This document shows positions 4,923 to 5,462 of a DNA stretch of 5,462 nt, in pieces (position 1 is the first letter of the stretch; the number at the start of each line of letters is the position of its first letter). This stretch comes from Thermoplasmata archaeon. GTDB taxonomy: Archaea; Thermoplasmatota; Thermoplasmata; Lutacidiplasmatales; UBA184. The position numbers and the translations under genes are program-made. The stretch lies in assembly GCA_030042955.1 (NCBI GenBank), contig JASHYQ010000202.1:1-5462 (forward strand), written 5' to 3'. The notes under the pieces are model-generated. The model was given only the letters and a program-made list of their open reading frames with translations. It was not told the DNA's origin and did not search any database.

Positions 4923-5462
4923 ATGGTCGGAATCCAGGCCCTCAAGAAGATCTGGCTCGACGGCAAGCTCGTCGACTGGGACGCTGCCCAGGTCAGTGTG
5001 ATGACCCACGGACTGCACTACGGGTACGCGGTCTTCGAGGGGATCCGATGCCACCGGACCGCCCACGGCTCGGCGATCTTCCGCCTCGACGAGCACCTGG
5101 AGCGCCTCATGAACAGCGCCAAGGCCTACCGAATGGCGCTTCCGTTCACGCAGGCCGTCATCAAGGGGGCCTGCATCGACGTGGTTCGGGCGAACGAGAC
5201 GCCGGAGGCGTACATCCGGCCGATCGCGTTTTCCGGTTACGGCGAGATGGGACTCGACCCGACGAAGAGCCCGGTGCAGGTGGCCGTGGCCGAGTGGGAG
5301 TGGGGCGCCTACCTCGGCGCCGCGGGCGTCCAGCACGGGGTCCGCGCGACCGTCTCGAGCTGGGTCCGCATCGATTCCCGGTCCCTTCCTCCCCAGGCGA
5401 AGTGCTCGGCCAACTACGCGAACTCGGCGCTCGCGAAGATGGAGGCGGTCAGCGGCGGCTAC
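4923..5462 (+). CDS. ilvE: Branched-chain amino acid aminotransferase, N-terminal 180 residues (runs off window)
   Basis: A PLP-dependent fold-type IV aminotransferase of the IlvE group. It transfers the amino group between glutamate and the branched-chain 2-oxoacids, giving Val, Leu and Ile. The start KKIWLDGKLVDWDAAQVSV (8-26) is followed by HGLHYGYAVFEGIR (29-42), a family hallmark. FRLDEHLERL (53-62) carries the phosphate-contacting Arg54, and AYIRPIAF (96-103) carries Arg99. VAEWEWGAYLG (122-132) also fits the branched-chain group. Lys160 in PPQAKCSANY is the expected PLP-binding lysine. The last codon in the window is complete and the frame stays open; the full protein should be about 300 residues, so roughly 40% is missing. 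The ATG at 4923 has no clear ribosome binding site, and a TTAA box about 28 nt upstream suggests a leaderless mRNA. It is divergent from the oxidoreductase operon. A D-amino-acid or aminodeoxychorismate-lyase role is unlikely given these motifs. Confidence 0.95.
   Translation, partial: MVGIQALKKIWLDGKLVDWDAAQVSVMTHGLHYGYAVFEGIRCHRTAHGSAIFRLDEHLERLMNSAKAYRMALPFTQAVIKGACIDVVRANETPEAYIRPIAFSGYGEMGLDPTKSPVQVAVAEWEWGAYLGAAGVQHGVRATVSSWVRIDSRSLPPQAKCSANYANSALAKMEAVSGGY

Noticed and set aside
4902..5336. Minus-strand open frame (144 codons) opposite ilvE
   Set aside because: Lies opposite an unmistakable aminotransferase; no motif of its own.
1..5462. CRISPR array, insertion sequence, tRNA or phage-defence system
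   Set aside because: I saw no regularly spaced direct repeats, transposase or integrase motifs, tRNA-like cloverleaf segments or defence-gene domains; nearly all of the window is filled by housekeeping-type genes.

Overview
The window looks like ordinary chromosomal DNA from a GC-rich archaeon. The archaeal assignment rests on three things. The left edge carries the start of an Nre-type DNA-repair protein, a family known from archaea. The central operon encodes an archaeal-style multi-subunit 2-oxoacid:ferredoxin oxidoreductase. The likely promoters look like TATA boxes with very short or absent leaders. By eye G+C is about two thirds or more. A high-GC Thermoplasmatota-like lineage would fit, but the sequence alone does not prove it.

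Layout from left to right. (1) Positions 1-232, minus strand: N-terminal part of an Nre protein with a four-cysteine zinc finger, cut by the window edge. A TATA-like element lies 30 nt upstream of its proposed GTG start. (2) 233-395: divergent intergenic region. (3) 396-1812, plus strand: a phosphoribosyltransferase-fold protein and an alpha/beta hydrolase (dienelactone-hydrolase type) overlapping by 14 nt. These two domains are known as one fused polypeptide in other organisms. (4) 1813-1885: short convergent gap with two small hairpins. (5) 4821 down to 1886, minus strand: a compact three-gene operon for a pyruvate/2-oxoacid:ferredoxin oxidoreductase, in the order gamma-delta fusion, alpha, beta. 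(6) 4822-4922: divergent promoter region with two outward TTAA boxes and a 16-bp near-perfect palindrome between them. (7) 4923 to the end, plus strand: the first 180 codons of a branched-chain aminotransferase (IlvE).

How the genes fit together: the oxidoreductase interconverts a 2-oxoacid and CoA with acyl-CoA, CO2 and reduced ferredoxin. IlvE interconverts branched-chain 2-oxoacids and amino acids with glutamate. Both act on 2-oxoacids and they share one intergenic control region, so coordinated regulation is plausible. The exact 2-oxoacid used (pyruvate or branched-chain) cannot be settled from sequence alone.

I found no mobile element, CRISPR array, tRNA or rRNA. No clearly undescribed system is visible. 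The items most worth a second look are the candidate operator between porGD and ilvE, the gamma-delta fusion, and the overlapping phosphoribosyltransferase/hydrolase pair.
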